Shown: positions 29,476-38,919 of the stretch, piece by piece
How positions within the stretch are numbered: position 1 is the first letter of the stretch
How the letters are laid out: each line of letters begins with the position of its first letter
Source of the DNA: Mycobacterium gallinarum
GTDB taxonomy: Bacteria > Actinomycetota > Actinomycetes > Mycobacteriales > Mycobacteriaceae
Assembly: GCF_010726765.1 (NCBI RefSeq)
Contig: NZ_AP022601.1
Coordinates: 186,001 to 250,000 of the forward strand
DNA: 64,000 bases
Direction of reading: 5' to 3'
The notes under the pieces: model-generated
The model's database searches: none
What the model saw: only the letters and a program-made list of their open reading frames with translations
What the model was told of the DNA's origin: nothing
Position numbers and translations under genes: made by a program

Positions 29476-29502
29476 ATACCGCTGGGAGGGGCATCTGAAA
29501 CG
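29476..29502 (-). promoter_or_regulatory. SigF-type promoter of the CsbD gene
   Basis: On the minus strand CGTTT (29498-29502), a 16-base spacer, and CGGTAT (29476-29481). Each element has one mismatch to GGTTT / GGGTAT. The expected start of transcription is about 45 bases before the csbD start codon. Confidence 0.55.
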
Positions 29503-29544
29503 TTTCGTCATGATCGGGCGACGTGAGGAGTCAGTTCCGGGTGC

Positions 29545-30705
29545 TCAGCGCCTTGGCGGCAAGCCGAGCGCCAACACGGCTGTGTCGTCCTCGACGCCTG
29601 CACCGAGACCCTCGAGGAGGCCGGACACGGATTCGACGATGTGGGATGCGGATGTCGGCGAGTGTGCTTTAGCGAAACGCAGGAGTGCACCTTCGTCGTC
29701 GTATCGTTCGCGGCCGACACCGGTGAGGGCTTCCGTAAGCCCATCGGTGTAGAGCATGAGCGTGTCACCGGGTGCGAGGACGAATCGGCTGGCGACGAAG
29801 TGCGGCTCGGATGTGATGCCGACGGCGTGGCCGCCGATGGTGTCGACGTAGTAGGCGCCGCCGTCGGCGCCGAACAGTAGGGGTGGCGGGTGCCCGCCGC
29901 TGCCCAGGTGGACGTCGAAGCCCTCGCCGCTCATGGTCAGTTTCCCGAAGATCAGGGTGCAGAACCGGCTGAGTTCGCCACCGAGTTCCTGGCTCAGGAC
30001 GGTGTTGAGGTTGTGCAGGACTTCCATCGGGTCGTCGTCGTAAACGGCCGCGGCGCGCAATGTATACCGGGTGAGACTGGTCACCACGGCGGCTTCGACG
30101 CCCTTACCCGAAACATCGCCGAGGAAGAATCCCCACGTCGTGCGCGACAGCGGGAAGAGGTCATAGAAATCGCCACCCACCTCGTCGACCGAAGCGGTGA
30201 AGTAGTACGCGGCGGCTTCCAGGCCGGCAGGTGGTGACAACACCGGCGGAAGCAATGAGCGTCGCAACGTTTCGGCGAACTTCCTGCCTCGCCCCTGCTC
30301 TCTTTCGGCCTGCTGGCGGGCCTGTAGGAGATCTGCTTCGTAGGCACGGCGATCGGATGCGTCCACGATGCTGATTCGAAGAAATTGCGGCTTCCGGTAG
30401 GCATCACTCTTCACGTTCGCGGTGAGAAACATCGGGAGCCGTGCCCCGTCAACAGACACCATGTCGACCGTCACACCGTTGAGTTCGCCGCCCATGTTCA
30501 GCAGTGGCCCGAAATGAGTGTCGTACAAGATGCGTCCACTGACGGTCAGGAGATCGGTGAATAGCTTGCCGCGCAACGTATCAGGCTCGTATCCGAGCCA
30601 CTTCATCAACGTGGCATTCACTTGGATCATGCGTCCGTCGGTGTCGGCGATGATCTGTCCGCTCGGAGCGTGTTGCCAAGAATCCTCGATGGAGTGATCG
30701 GTCAT
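29545..30705 (-). CDS. RsbP-like PAS-PP2C serine phosphatase
   Basis: 386 residues from ATG 30705; the open frame upstream is antisense-like and not homologous. A PAS domain occupies about 10-125 (GQIIADTDGRMIQVNATLMKWLGYEPD), a short coiled linker follows (LLQARQQAEREQGRG), then a SpoIIE/PP2C phosphatase domain (about 165-385) with the metal-binding aspartates in VGGDFYDLFPL, GDVSGKGVEAA and EDDTAVLAL. This is the layout of RsbP, the energy-stress phosphatase that dephosphorylates a STAS anti-anti-sigma factor. The start overlaps the stop of an RsbQ-like hydrolase gene (ATGA), repeating the RsbQ-RsbP operon. Target is probably one of the STAS proteins that feed a SigF-type sigma factor (inference). 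Confidence 0.88.
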   Translation of the reverse strand: MTDHSIEDSWQHAPSGQIIADTDGRMIQVNATLMKWLGYEPDTLRGKLFTDLLTVSGRILYDTHFGPLLNMGGELNGVTVDMVSVDGARLPMFLTANVKSDAYRKPQFLRISIVDASDRRAYEADLLQARQQAEREQGRGRKFAETLRRSLLPPVLSPPAGLEAAAYYFTASVDEVGGDFYDLFPLSRTTWGFFLGDVSGKGVEAAVVTSLTRYTLRAAAVYDDDPMEVLHNLNTVLSQELGGELSRFCTLIFGKLTMSGEGFDVHLGSGGHPPPLLFGADGGAYYVDTIGGHAVGITSEPHFVASRFVLAPGDTLMLYTDGLTEALTGVGRERYDDEGALLRFAKAHSPTSASHIVESVSGLLEGLGAGVEDDTAVLALGLPPRR

Positions 30706-31501
30706 GTCGACCGGGCGAAAGCAGCAATCGCATCGGCGGTGGCAAGCGGGGCGCTGACATGCGGGCAGTGCCCGGTTGCGTTCAAGGTGACGATGTGACT
30801 GCCGGGGACGTGGGCATGCACGTACGCTCCCACCTCGCGCGGTGCGATGGTGTCCTGCGCGCATTCGATCACCAGTGTGGGTAGCGATATCAGCGGCAGA
30901 TCGGCGCGATTGTCCGAGAGGAACGTGGCGCGGGCGAACACGCGGGCACACTCCGGGTCGGTGCGGCAGAAGGTTGCCGCAAGGTCATCCTGCAGGTCGG
31001 GGCGGTCCGGGGTGCCCATGATGACCGGCGCCATGGCCTGAGACCACCCAAGATAGTTCTGCTCCAGGGACTCCAGGAGTTCGTCGATGTCCGCAGCCGA
31101 GAAACCGCCGCGGTAATCGTCATCATCGAGGTAGCGCGGCGAGGGCGTCAGCAGGACGAGTTTGGCGAATCGGCCGGGGTCTCTGATCGTGGCCAAGGCG
31201 CCGATCATCGCCGACACGGAATGGCCGACGAATACCACCTCGCGCAGATCCAGCTCGTCGAGGATCTCAGAATGTCGGCGGCGTATCCGGCCAGAGAGGA
31301 GTACTTGTTCGCGTCCCAGGCGCTCCGATCCGAGCATCCCGAGCCGACGAGATCGATGAGTACCAAACGGAAGTCCGACCTCAGTTCGTCGACTACGTGG
31401 CGCCATAGCGTTTGATCACATCCGAAGCCGTGCGCGAACAAGATGGTCGGACCGTCATGGGCGCCGACGATATTGATGTTGTGCCGGGCGTGAACATCCA
31501 C
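30702..31501 (-). pseudogene. RsbQ-like alpha/beta hydrolase, interrupted by a frameshift
   Basis: Two overlapping frames together give one full hydrolase of about 265 residues. The first (from ATG 31501) has NINIVGAHDGPTILFAHGFG and LVLIDLVGSGCSD, the oxyanion-hole region. The second carries VVFVGHSVSAMIG with the nucleophilic Ser, IECAQDTIAP with the Asp and ATGHCPHVSAP with the His. The switch falls near 31269, where AADI must join EILDELDLREVV; one inserted base there restores the protein. GHSVSAMIG is typical of RsbQ, the partner that licenses RsbP. Either the RsbQ-RsbP input is dead, or the shift is programmed, or it is a sequencing error. Confidence 0.82.
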
Positions 31502-31561
31502 AATTCAGCTTAGAGCCTCCGGCGCACGCGGCGATCGGCGCCGGTCTATTCATCGGTCGGG

Positions 31562-31843
31562 CTAGCGCCGAAGGGGCGGCAACGCCAACGGCAGTCGATG
31601 GACGCGCTGTGGCTGCCGGCCCAGTCGACGCGGCGTCGAGCTGATTGTGCGACCGACTAGGTGGGCGATGTCGCGCCAGTTTCGACGGACGATCACGCCC
31701 GCGGTGAATCCGCACAAGAAGCCGACGGTGAAGTGCCGACGCGTTCTCTGCTTCTTGCGCCGCGCGATCGCCGATGCGGTATGGCCGCATACAGCAGCAG
31801 TGGCGGCGACCGCCACCAACAGAAAGATCAACTGCGGCACCAT
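31562..31843 (-). CDS. Small membrane protein with Arg-rich tail
   Basis: 93 residues from ATG 31843, which follows GGAGGT at five bases; the frame also opens further upstream at 31927. One hydrophobic helix (QLIFLLVAVAATAAVCG) and a possible second one (FTVGFLCGFTAGVIV) are separated by RRKKQRTRRH. The C-terminal ~35 residues are rich in Arg, Pro and Leu. I do not recognise the family. It is possibly an inner-membrane protein with a positively charged cytoplasmic tail. It lies downstream of the TetR gene on the same strand with a 110-base gap. Confidence 0.55.
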   Translation of the reverse strand: MVPQLIFLLVAVAATAAVCGHTASAIARRKKQRTRRHFTVGFLCGFTAGVIVRRNWRDIAHLVGRTISSTPRRLGRQPQRVHRLPLALPPLRR

Positions 31844-31952
31844 TGTGACCTCCGGGCCGTTCGTCAATGCAGGCCGCTCAGGCGATCCAATCACCGCCGG
31901 CCCGATTAGAGGATCCTCGGGCTCCATTCGTGACCAAAGCGAGGACGAACTG

Positions 31953-32525
31953 TTAGATCGCCAGCCCCGCGATGATCAGCCGTGTGGTGGCCTCGGCCCG
32001 CTTTCGCCCGTACCCGCGCCCCTCGGACAGAATCGGATAGACAACCGCCCCCACGATCGCGTCTGCCGCCGATGCGGCGGTCGCCTCGTCCACGGCACCT
32101 GCAAGCAGTCGCATGCGAACACTCTCCAGTAGCGGTGCGCTGAATCCCGCGCGCAGCCTGATCGCCGTGTCCTCGTGCTCCATGCAGGCCACCGTGAGGA
32201 TGCGCAACATCGCCGATCCGCGCTCGGTGGTCAACGTCGCGGCCAGCCTGCCCGCCCACCGCACCAGGTCGTCGACGAGGTCATCGGTGTGCTTCACCGC
32301 GGCGATGATCTTGTCCGCATCGGCGAGCAGAACGTCGGCTACCAGGGCAGGACGGGTGGGCCACCAACGGTAGATGGTCTGCTTACCGACGCCGGCGCGG
32401 GCGGCCACGGCCTCGATGCTCGTCCCGTCGAAGCCGCGCTCGAGCAGCAACTCACGCGTTGCGGTGACGATCGCGACGCGCGACTTCTCGCTGCGGCGGC
32501 GCGGAGCTGTGACTTGGCGGACCAT
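31953..32525 (-). CDS. TetR-family regulator of the fused FadE/Ltp operon
   Basis: 190 residues from ATG 32525 (ATG 32534 is an alternative; the longer open frame overlaps the fadE start and is not TetR-like). The helix-turn-helix reads [28 protein letters not shown], and the C-terminal part is of the TetR_C_16/33 kind. It is divergent from the acyl-CoA dehydrogenase gene. A strong palindrome at 32573-32596 lies between the two starts, so autoregulation plus control of the operon is likely. The ligand may be an acyl-CoA ester, as in KstR2- or FadR-like regulators (inference). Confidence 0.88.
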   Translation of the reverse strand: MVRQVTAPRRRSEKSRVAIVTATRELLLERGFDGTSIEAVAARAGVGKQTIYRWWPTRPALVADVLLADADKIIAAVKHTDDLVDDLVRWAGRLAATLTTERGSAMLRILTVACMEHEDTAIRLRAGFSAPLLESVRMRLLAGAVDEATAASAADAIVGAVVYPILSEGRGYGRKRAEATTRLIIAGLAI

Positions 32526-32572
32526 GTGGCGCATCCTCGGTTGCCGGTGCGTCGGACAACCCGTAGTGTGCC

Positions 32573-32596
32573 ACAAGACGAGACGGTCCGTCTTGT
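32573..32596. promoter_or_regulatory. Probable operator of the divergent TetR gene and FadE operon
   Basis: ACAAGACG (32573-32580) and CGTCTTGT (32589-32596) are perfect 8-bp inverted arms, and inside lies a second palindrome AGACGG-T-CCGTCT. Its position, 23-47 bases from the fadE start and about 50-70 bases from the TetR start, fits a TetR site. Confidence 0.65.
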
Positions 32597-32618
32597 TAAG
32601 AACGAAAGGCGGCGTGAC

Positions 32619-34844
32619 GTGCCGATCGGGCTCACCCCGGAGCAGGGGCAACTGGAAGAGGCGGTCGGCCGCTTCGCGGCACGGCATGCCGCTGTGGACC
32701 AGACCCGCGGCTCGTTCGACGAGATTGCTGAAGGAACGCTGCCCAAGTGGTGGGATGATTTTGTAGCACAAGGCTTTCACGCGGTACACCTCCCCGAATC
32801 CATTGGCGGACAGGGCGGTTCGCTGGTGGATGCGGCGTGCGTCATCGAGGCCGCGGCCACCGCGCTGCTACCCGGGCCGCTGCTGCCGACAGTTGTCGCC
32901 GGCGCCATCACTCTTTCGGCCGACAGTGCGCCCGCAGCGAACACGTTGTTGAGCGATCTCGCCGCTGGGGTTGCCGCCACCGTCGTGCTACCTGAGTTCG
33001 GCGACTTGCGCGCGAACGTTGTCGACGGCGCATGGCGCGTGAGGGGATCGTCGGGCGACGTTCTCGGGCTGTGCTCGGCCGGGGCGATACTGGTGGCCGC
33101 CCGGCGTGCGGACGGCGAGACGCTGTGGTGCGTCGTCGATCCGGCTGCCGCTGAGGTGTCGGTACAGGCGCGTGGCGGCACTGACCTCACCGTCGACGTC
33201 GGCATTCTGCACCTTGATGATCTCGACGTGCCGGATGCGCTGGTGCTGAACGGCATCGACGACGACGCGGCATGGGATATCGCCGTCGCACTATCGGCCT
33301 GCGCCTCAGCCGGAACGTTGCAGTGGGCGGTCGATGCGGTGACCGAGCACCTGCGGACCCGGGAACAGTTCGGCAAGCCCATCGGAACCTTTCAGGCGCT
33401 CCAGCACGAAGCGGCGATGTTGCTCGTCAACAGCGAACTGGCCTCGGCGGCAGCGTGGGACGCGGTGCGCGCCGCGGACGAAGCGCCGGAGCAACGGCAA
33501 CTGGCGGCTGCCGGCGCCGCCATCATGGCGGTCGCGCCTGCACCCGAGCTGTTGCTCGACGCGTTGACGATGTTCGGCGCGATCGGGTTCACCTGGGAGC
33601 ACGACGTGCACCTGCACTGGCGACGCGTGACCAGTTTGGCTGCTTCGATGGGGCCGATCACCGGATGGTCGCGTCGCCTCGGCGAACTGAGCCGGACGCA
33701 TGTTCGCGACATGTCGGTGAAGCTCGGCGACGGCGAAGCGGAATTCCGCGCGAGGATTGCCGACGTGCTGGACCGGGCGCTCGAACTGCGTAACGACAAG
33801 CCGAGTCCGCTTGGGGATTACGACCACCTGGCGACCGGGCCCCAGCGCACGCTCATCGCGGACTCCGGATTGATGGCGCCGCATTGGCAACCCCCGTGGG
33901 GCGTGGGTGCGACGCCCCTGCAGCAGCTGATCATCGACGATGAATTCGCCAAGCGGCCCGATCTGGTACGCCCGTCGCTGAACATCGCCGAGTGGATCCT
34001 GCCGTCGCTCATCAGCTCGGGATCGGAAGAACTTCAGCAGCAACTGATTCCGCCGACACAGCGCGGTGAGTTGCTCTGGTGCCAGCTGTTCAGTGAACCC
34101 GGTGCCGGATCGGACCTCGCGGCACTGAGCACACGTGCGGTGAAGGTCGACGGCGGATGGCGCATCAACGGCCACAAGATCTGGACGTCGTCGGCGCAAT
34201 ACGCCGACTACGGTGCACTGCTGGCGAGAACTGACCCAGATGCCCCGAAACACAAGGGCATCGGCTACTTCATCATCGACATGCGTGCCGAGGGTGTGGA
34301 AATCCAACCGATCAAGACGGCGGACCGTGACCCGCATTTCAACGAGGTGTTTCTCGCCGATGTCTTCGTGCCCGACCAGATGTTGCTCGGGGGACCGACG
34401 GACGGATGGAGTCTCGCGATCGCCACGATGGCCCAAGAACGTGTGGCGATCGGCGCGTACGTGCACATCGACCGCGCCGGTGCCCTGCGGCATCTCGCCG
34501 GCGAGGCCGGGCCCGATCAGGGCACGGTGCTCAGCGCGCTGGGCGAACTGGATGCCTACAGCAACGCGATCAAGGCGCTCGGCGTGCGCGAGACGATTCG
34601 GCTGCTCGACGGACAAAGCGCCGGACCCGCTTCGAGCATCGCCAAGGTGGCCACCAGCATCATGCTGCGCCGCACCTTCAAGGCCACGCTCGAGTTGGCC
34701 GGCCCCGTTGCGGTGGTCGAACAGTCGGAACCCGCGATCGTCGCACCGTACCTGCGGCTCCCCGCCGAACTGATCGGCGGCGGCACCCGCCAGATCCAGC
34801 TCAACATCATCGCCCAGATGATCATGGGTCTGCCCCGCAAGTAG
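32619..34844 (+). CDS. Fused two-domain acyl-CoA dehydrogenase (FadE)
   Basis: 741 residues from the GTG at 32619 (AAAGGCGG upstream; the frame is open further back but antisense to TetR). Two complete acyl-CoA dehydrogenase modules are joined: the first ~350 residues end with [21 protein letters not shown] and [18 protein letters not shown], and the second has [36 protein letters not shown] and [20 protein letters not shown]. This is the FadE6/FadE22/FadE34 type, related to heterotetrameric steroid ACADs with one FAD per pair. It probably oxidises a branched or ring-bearing acyl-CoA. Ltp and DUF35 genes follow, so the operon likely shortens a side chain. Confidence 0.9.
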   Translation: MPIGLTPEQGQLEEAVGRFAARHAAVDQTRGSFDEIAEGTLPKWWDDFVAQGFHAVHLPESIGGQGGSLVDAACVIEAAATALLPGPLLPTVVAGAITLSADSAPAANTLLSDLAAGVAATVVLPEFGDLRANVVDGAWRVRGSSGDVLGLCSAGAILVAARRADGETLWCVVDPAAAEVSVQARGGTDLTVDVGILHLDDLDVPDALVLNGIDDDAAWDIAVALSACASAGTLQWAVDAVTEHLRTREQFGKPIGTFQALQHEAAMLLVNSELASAAAWDAVRAADEAPEQRQLAAAGAAIMAVAPAPELLLDALTMFGAIGFTWEHDVHLHWRRVTSLAASMGPITGWSRRLGELSRTHVRDMSVKLGDGEAEFRARIADVLDRALELRNDKPSPLGDYDHLATGPQRTLIADSGLMAPHWQPPWGVGATPLQQLIIDDEFAKRPDLVRPSLNIAEWILPSLISSGSEELQQQLIPPTQRGELLWCQLFSEPGAGSDLAALSTRAVKVDGGWRINGHKIWTSSAQYADYGALLARTDPDAPKHKGIGYFIIDMRAEGVEIQPIKTADRDPHFNEVFLADVFVPDQMLLGGPTDGWSLAIATMAQERVAIGAYVHIDRAGALRHLAGEAGPDQGTVLSALGELDAYSNAIKALGVRETIRLLDGQSAGPASSIAKVATSIMLRRTFKATLELAGPVAVVEQSEPAIVAPYLRLPAELIGGGTRQIQLNIIAQMIMGLPRK

Positions 34845-34877
34845 GGCAGCCGAGAACAGCGAGAATCGAGACACAGC

Positions 34878-36086
34878 ATGGGATTACGCGGAGAAGCGGC
34901 GCTCGTCGGCTATGTCGAGGTGCCGCCGGAACGGATGAGCACCGCCGCGCCGGGGCCGTTCACACTCGAGCAGTGGGCCGAGCTGTCCGCCGCCGCGCTG
35001 GAGGATGCGGGAATTCCCGCGGAGTGGGTGAACGGGATCGTCACGTCACACCTGGGGGAATCGGAGATCTTCGTGCCGTCGACCGTGGCCGAGTACCTCG
35101 GCATCGACGCGAATCTCGCCGAACTCGTCGACCTCGGCGGCGCCAGTGCTGCCGGCATGGTGTGGCGCGCCGCGGCGGCCGTCGAGCTGGGGCTCTGCGA
35201 CGTCGTGCTCTGCACGATCCCGTCCCGCTACATCACCCACATGTCGGAGAAGAAGCCCAAACCGCTCGTCGACGCTGTGTTCTTCGGCTCCTCGAGCAAC
35301 CAATACGGTTCGCCCCAAGCCGAATTCGAGATCCCCTACGGCAACCTCGGTCAGAACGGACCGTACGGCCAGGTCGCCCAGCGCTACGCCGCGGTGTACG
35401 GATATGACGAGCGCGCGATGGCCAAGATCGTCGTAGATCAGCGGTTCAACGCCAACCACACTGAAGGTGCCATCTGGAAGGACAAACCGCTCACCGTCGA
35501 GGACGTGCTGGCCAGCCCGGTGATCGCCGATCCGTTGCACATGCTGGAGATCGTCATGCCCTGTGTCGGCGGGGCGGCTGTCGTGGTGGCCAACGCCGAT
35601 GTCGCCAAGCGGTCACGCAATCGGCCCGTGTGGATCAAGGGATTCGGCGAACACGTCCCGTTCAAAACCCCCACCTATGCACAGGATCTTCTGCAGACGC
35701 CGATCGCCAAGGCCGCCGACACCGCGTTCGGCATGACGAATCTGGGGCGCGAAGACATGGACATGGTGTCGATCTACGACTGCTACACGATCACGGTGCT
35801 GCTCAGCCTCGAGGATGCCGGCTTCTGCGACAAGGGCAAGGGGATGGAGTTCGTCGCCGAGCACGACCTCACGTTCCGCGGCGACTTCCCGCTCAACACG
35901 GCGGGCGGCCAACTCGGCTTCGGTCAGGCCGGGCTGGCCGGCGGTATGCACCACGTGTGCGATGCAACGCGGCAGATCATGGGCCGAGCGGGCGAGTCTC
36001 AGGTACCGGACTGCAACCGCGCGTTCGTCTCGGGCAACGGCGGAATCCTTTCCGAGCAGACCACGCTCATCCTCGAAGGAGATTGA
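34878..36086 (+). CDS. Ltp-type thiolase/aldolase lacking the usual catalytic Cys
   Basis: 402 residues. The fold is that of lipid-transfer-protein thiolases: the N-terminal repeat ELVDLGGASAAGMVWRA sits where a true thiolase has its nucleophilic cysteine (here Ala/Ser), and the second half has VSIYDCYTITVLLSLEDAGFC and GGQLGFGQAGLAGGMHH. Mycobacterial Ltp proteins of this kind act as retro-aldolases that cleave beta-hydroxyacyl-CoA side chains in complex with a DUF35 partner, as described for steroid side-chain degradation (Ltp2 with ChsH2). The DUF35 gene follows directly, which supports that role. Substrate not known. Confidence 0.87.
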   Translation: MGLRGEAALVGYVEVPPERMSTAAPGPFTLEQWAELSAAALEDAGIPAEWVNGIVTSHLGESEIFVPSTVAEYLGIDANLAELVDLGGASAAGMVWRAAAAVELGLCDVVLCTIPSRYITHMSEKKPKPLVDAVFFGSSSNQYGSPQAEFEIPYGNLGQNGPYGQVAQRYAAVYGYDERAMAKIVVDQRFNANHTEGAIWKDKPLTVEDVLASPVIADPLHMLEIVMPCVGGAAVVVANADVAKRSRNRPVWIKGFGEHVPFKTPTYAQDLLQTPIAKAADTAFGMTNLGREDMDMVSIYDCYTITVLLSLEDAGFCDKGKGMEFVAEHDLTFRGDFPLNTAGGQLGFGQAGLAGGMHHVCDATRQIMGRAGESQVPDCNRAFVSGNGGILSEQTTLILEGD

Positions 36087-36090
36087 CCAG

Positions 36091-36507
36091 ATGGCAACCT
36101 TCGAACGACCGATGCCGGTGAAAACGCCCACCACCGCACCATTCTGGGACGCGCTGTCGCAGCACCGCATCCGCATCCAGTACTCGCCTTCCAGCGACGC
36201 ATGGGTGTTCTATCCACGGGTACGTGCTCCGCGTACGTTGGCGGCTGACCTCGAGTGGCGGGAGATCTCGGGGATGGGCACGCTGTACTCCTTCACCGTC
36301 GCGCGCCGACCCGTCGGACCCCATTTCGCCGATGCCGTACCGCAGCTGCTGGCGATCGTCGAATGGGACGAGGGGCCACGGTTTTCCACCGAGATGGTGA
36401 ACGTGGACCCTGCCGATCTGCGAGTCGGCATGCGCGTCAAGCCGGTCTTCTTCGACTATCCCGAACACGACGTCACCATGCTGCGCTACGAACCGGCGGA
36501 GGCATAG
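36091..36507 (+). CDS. DUF35 OB-fold partner protein, zinc-ribbon cysteines lost
   Basis: 138 residues from ATG 36091, four bases after the Ltp stop. The C-terminal OB-fold is clear (SGMGTLYSFTVARRPVGPHF, LLAIVEWDEGPRF, GMRVKPVFFDYPE). The N-terminal rubredoxin-like ribbon that normally carries CxxC...CxxC reads IQYSPSSDAWVFYPRVRAPRT, so all four cysteines are gone and zinc is unlikely. DUF35 proteins scaffold hydratases and aldolases of the ChsH and Ltp type. Here it should pair with the Ltp next door. Loss of the zinc site is a visible oddity. Confidence 0.85.
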   Translation: MATFERPMPVKTPTTAPFWDALSQHRIRIQYSPSSDAWVFYPRVRAPRTLAADLEWREISGMGTLYSFTVARRPVGPHFADAVPQLLAIVEWDEGPRFSTEMVNVDPADLRVGMRVKPVFFDYPEHDVTMLRYEPAEA

Positions 36508-36676
36508 CGCGGGCGCTGACGTCCCAGCTGGATGCATTCGCCCGTGCACCGTGGACCAGCGGCGCCGACACACCCCAGCGCACCAAGACGAAGCGCAGCG
36601 CTTGCTCGACACGATCTGCGACAAGACGCGCCATCGCGGGCCAGAGGCAATAGGGTTCTTCAAAACAGGGGATCTG

Positions 36677-37411
36677 ATGGAGCTATTGGCAGCGCAGCGG
36701 GAATTCACGGCGTACGGGCCGTCGCATCTGATCGTGCTCGCGGTGTTCGCGATAGGCGCGGCACTGCTCGTTTGGGGTGGACGTAAGCAGACCGAAGCCC
36801 AGGCTCGTCTCTTCAGCCGGGGTTTCGCGCTCGTCATCCTCGCGATGTTTTTGGTGGCGTTGACGTACAAGCTGATGAGCCCGGTCCTTGACACGTCGAT
36901 ACCGCTGCAGCTCTGCGATGTCGCGGAACTCGTCGCGGTCTACGCCCTCTGGACACAACGGCATTGGGCGTTTGTGCTCACCTACTACTGGTGCCTCGTG
37001 CTCAGCTCGCAAGCGTTGATCACACCCGACGTCGGTACCGCAGAAGAGGGGTCGCCGGATTTTCCCCATCACCTCTTCATCACCTTCTTCGCGCTGCACG
37101 TGCTGGTCGTGTGGGCGGCCATTTATCTGACGTGGGGGCGGAGGATGCGGCCGAGCTGGCGCGACTACCGGTTCGCGATCATCGCCACCCTGGTGTGGGG
37201 GGCGTTCACGTTCACGTTCAACGCGATCGTCGGAACCAACTACGGCTACTTGAACGGCAAGCCACCGACCGCGTCGGTACTGGACTTCCTTGGTCCGTGG
37301 CCGGTGTATCTGCTCATCGAGGTGGCGATCGTGCTCATCGTGTGGGCGCTGATCACCTGGCCGTGGGAGCGCACGCGACGCCGAACCGAGCAGAGCCAGA
37401 CCGCAGTCTGA
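36677..37411 (+). CDS. TIGR02206/YwaF-type integral membrane protein
   Basis: 244 residues from ATG 36677 (AGGGGA seven bases upstream; a GTG at 36551 extends the frame). Six to seven hydrophobic helices are spread through the protein, with conserved-looking FTAYGPSHL, IPLQLCDVAELVAVYALWT, FPHHLFITFFALH and NAIVGTNYGYLNGKPPTASVLDFLGPWP segments, the marks of the TIGR02206 family of unknown function. The NYGYLNGKP-PPW loop region is highly conserved in that family. It converges with PhoU. No ligand or partner is suggested by context. Confidence 0.84.
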   Translation: MELLAAQREFTAYGPSHLIVLAVFAIGAALLVWGGRKQTEAQARLFSRGFALVILAMFLVALTYKLMSPVLDTSIPLQLCDVAELVAVYALWTQRHWAFVLTYYWCLVLSSQALITPDVGTAEEGSPDFPHHLFITFFALHVLVVWAAIYLTWGRRMRPSWRDYRFAIIATLVWGAFTFTFNAIVGTNYGYLNGKPPTASVLDFLGPWPVYLLIEVAIVLIVWALITWPWERTRRRTEQSQTAV

Positions 37412-37426
37412 GCCGCACCCGCGGGG

Positions 37427-38071
37427 TCAAACCGCCGATTCGCCGGTCGCGGAGAAGATGACGCGGCGACCGATCTCGACCGCATGGTCGGCGAACCGCT
37501 CGTAGTAGCGGCCCAGGAGCGTGACGTCGACGGCGGGGGCCACGCCGTGTTTCCACTCCCTGTCCATCAACACCGAGAACAGGTGACGGTGGAGGTTGTC
37601 CATATCGTCGTCGTCGTCCGCAAGCTGTTCTGCGCGGTGCGTATCCATGGAAAGGACGACCTGCTTGACGTTGCTTCCCATATCGACCGCGATGCGGCCC
37701 ATTTCGGTGAAGTAGCCGTTGACTTCCTCCGGGAGCACTTTTTGCGGATGCCGTCGACGGGTGATTTTGGCGACGTGCAGTGCCAGCGCGGCCATCCGTT
37801 CGACATCGGCGATGTTTTTCAAGGCGCTGACCACCGCGCGCAGGTCACCGGCGACAGGTGCCTGCAACGCGAGAACGGTCAAGGCCTGCTCCTCGGTCTT
37901 CCTGGCGTGCTGCAGGATGGCCTCGTGGTCGGTGATCACCTGCTCGGCGAGCAGCAGGTCGGCCTGCAGAAGGGCCTGAGTCGCGGATTCCATCGCCTTA
38001 CCCGCCGAACCGCACATCTCGGCGATTCCGACGATCAGGTCGTCGAGCTGCTGATGGAATGCATTCCGCAC
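37427..38071 (-). CDS. phoU: PhoU-family phosphate signalling protein
   Basis: 214 residues made of two tandem three-helix PhoU repeats, with the metal-binding acidic motifs in [18 protein letters not shown] (first half) and [19 protein letters not shown] (second half). PhoU proteins link Pst phosphate uptake to the SenX3/RegX3 two-component system and restrain the Pho response. No pst genes are near. Mycobacteria usually have two PhoU paralogues, and this stand-alone copy looks like PhoY1/PhoY2. It lies between a membrane protein and a PAS-ANTAR gene and is divergent from the latter. Confidence 0.93.
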   Translation of the reverse strand: MRNAFHQQLDDLIVGIAEMCGSAGKAMESATQALLQADLLLAEQVITDHEAILQHARKTEEQALTVLALQAPVAGDLRAVVSALKNIADVERMAALALHVAKITRRRHPQKVLPEEVNGYFTEMGRIAVDMGSNVKQVVLSMDTHRAEQLADDDDDMDNLHRHLFSVLMDREWKHGVAPAVDVTLLGRYYERFADHAVEIGRRVIFSATGESAV

Positions 38072-38175
38072 GCTTCGAGTTTAGGGGCAAAGGTCCCGGT
38101 AGAGGGTCGTCGCCTCGCCCTGACACCAACGTCATTTGTCCGTCGGGACATGGTCACTAATGCGATGATCTGACG

Positions 38176-38853
38176 ATGTACGACCCCCGCGTCTCGGCCC
38201 GCGGTGAGCGATCGGCGTTGGTGTCGCCGGACTTGCACGTCGGCAGCTTCCGCTTCTGGTTCGTCGGGCAGTCGTGGGAATGGTCCGACGAGGTCGCTCG
38301 AATGCATGGCTATCAACCCGGCGAGGTCGTGCCCACGACGGAGTTGTTGCTTTCCCATAAACATCCCGACGACCGTCAGCACGTCCAGGACGCGCTGGAC
38401 CATGCTCTGCTCTCGCGAGGGGCGCTCTCGAGCCGTCACCGCTTCATCGACACCGGTGGCCGGGTCCACGCCGTCATCGTTCTCGCCGACCGGATGCTCG
38501 ACGACGACGGCACGGTCGTGGGAACCGAGGGCTATTACGTCGACTTGACCGACACGTTCGACCAGACGCGCCGCCAAGCCCTGGACGCCTCACTGCCCGA
38601 ACTGTTGGAGTCACGCGCGGCGATCGAGCAGGCCAAAGGCGCCCTCATGTTGGTCTACCGCATCGATGCCGACGCAGCGTTCGAGCTGTTGCTCTGGCGT
38701 TCGCAACACACCAACACCAAACTGCGCGCGCTGGCAACACAGATCGTCGCCGAGCTCGCCACCGTAGACTTCGAACCCGGCGATCTGCGGCGGTCGTTTG
38801 ATCACCTGCTGCTCACCGCGCATGAACGCATCGACCGCAACGGCAAGGCATGA
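38176..38853 (+). CDS. PAS-ANTAR RNA-binding antiterminator
   Basis: 225 residues. A PAS fold fills about 15-125 (FRFWFVGQSWEWSDEVARMHGYQPGEVVP, RHRFIDTGGRVHAVIVLADRM). The ANTAR domain follows at about 140-195: LESRAAIEQAKGALMLVYRIDADAAFELL with the conserved AKG and helix-turn pattern. ANTAR proteins bind tandem two-stem RNA hairpins to prevent termination, in mycobacteria mostly of lipid and redox genes. PAS sensing would make this one signal-responsive without a kinase. It is divergent from phoU and precedes a STAS gene by 66 bases, probably as a separate unit. Target leaders are unknown. Confidence 0.9.
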   Translation: MYDPRVSARGERSALVSPDLHVGSFRFWFVGQSWEWSDEVARMHGYQPGEVVPTTELLLSHKHPDDRQHVQDALDHALLSRGALSSRHRFIDTGGRVHAVIVLADRMLDDDGTVVGTEGYYVDLTDTFDQTRRQALDASLPELLESRAAIEQAKGALMLVYRIDADAAFELLLWRSQHTNTKLRALATQIVAELATVDFEPGDLRRSFDHLLLTAHERIDRNGKA

Positions 38854-38919
38854 GCGTGTGCGCCAGCAGCAAATTGGGTACCGAACATCCAATTATCGGC
38901 TAGCAACAGGTGCGGAGAC

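Noticed and set aside
32175..32618. Open-frame extension in front of the fused FadE
   Set aside because: It is antisense to the TetR gene and crosses the operator. The fused ACAD is complete from the GTG at 32619.
33306..34874. 522-codon minus-strand open frame opposite the FadE gene
   Set aside because: Shadow of a GC-rich coding sequence, with no family motif.
38876..38881. GGGTAC before the first STAS gene as a SigF promoter
   Set aside because: The -10 fits, but the sequence 15-17 bases upstream (GTGTG) is a poor -35. It is mentioned only as a weak candidate.
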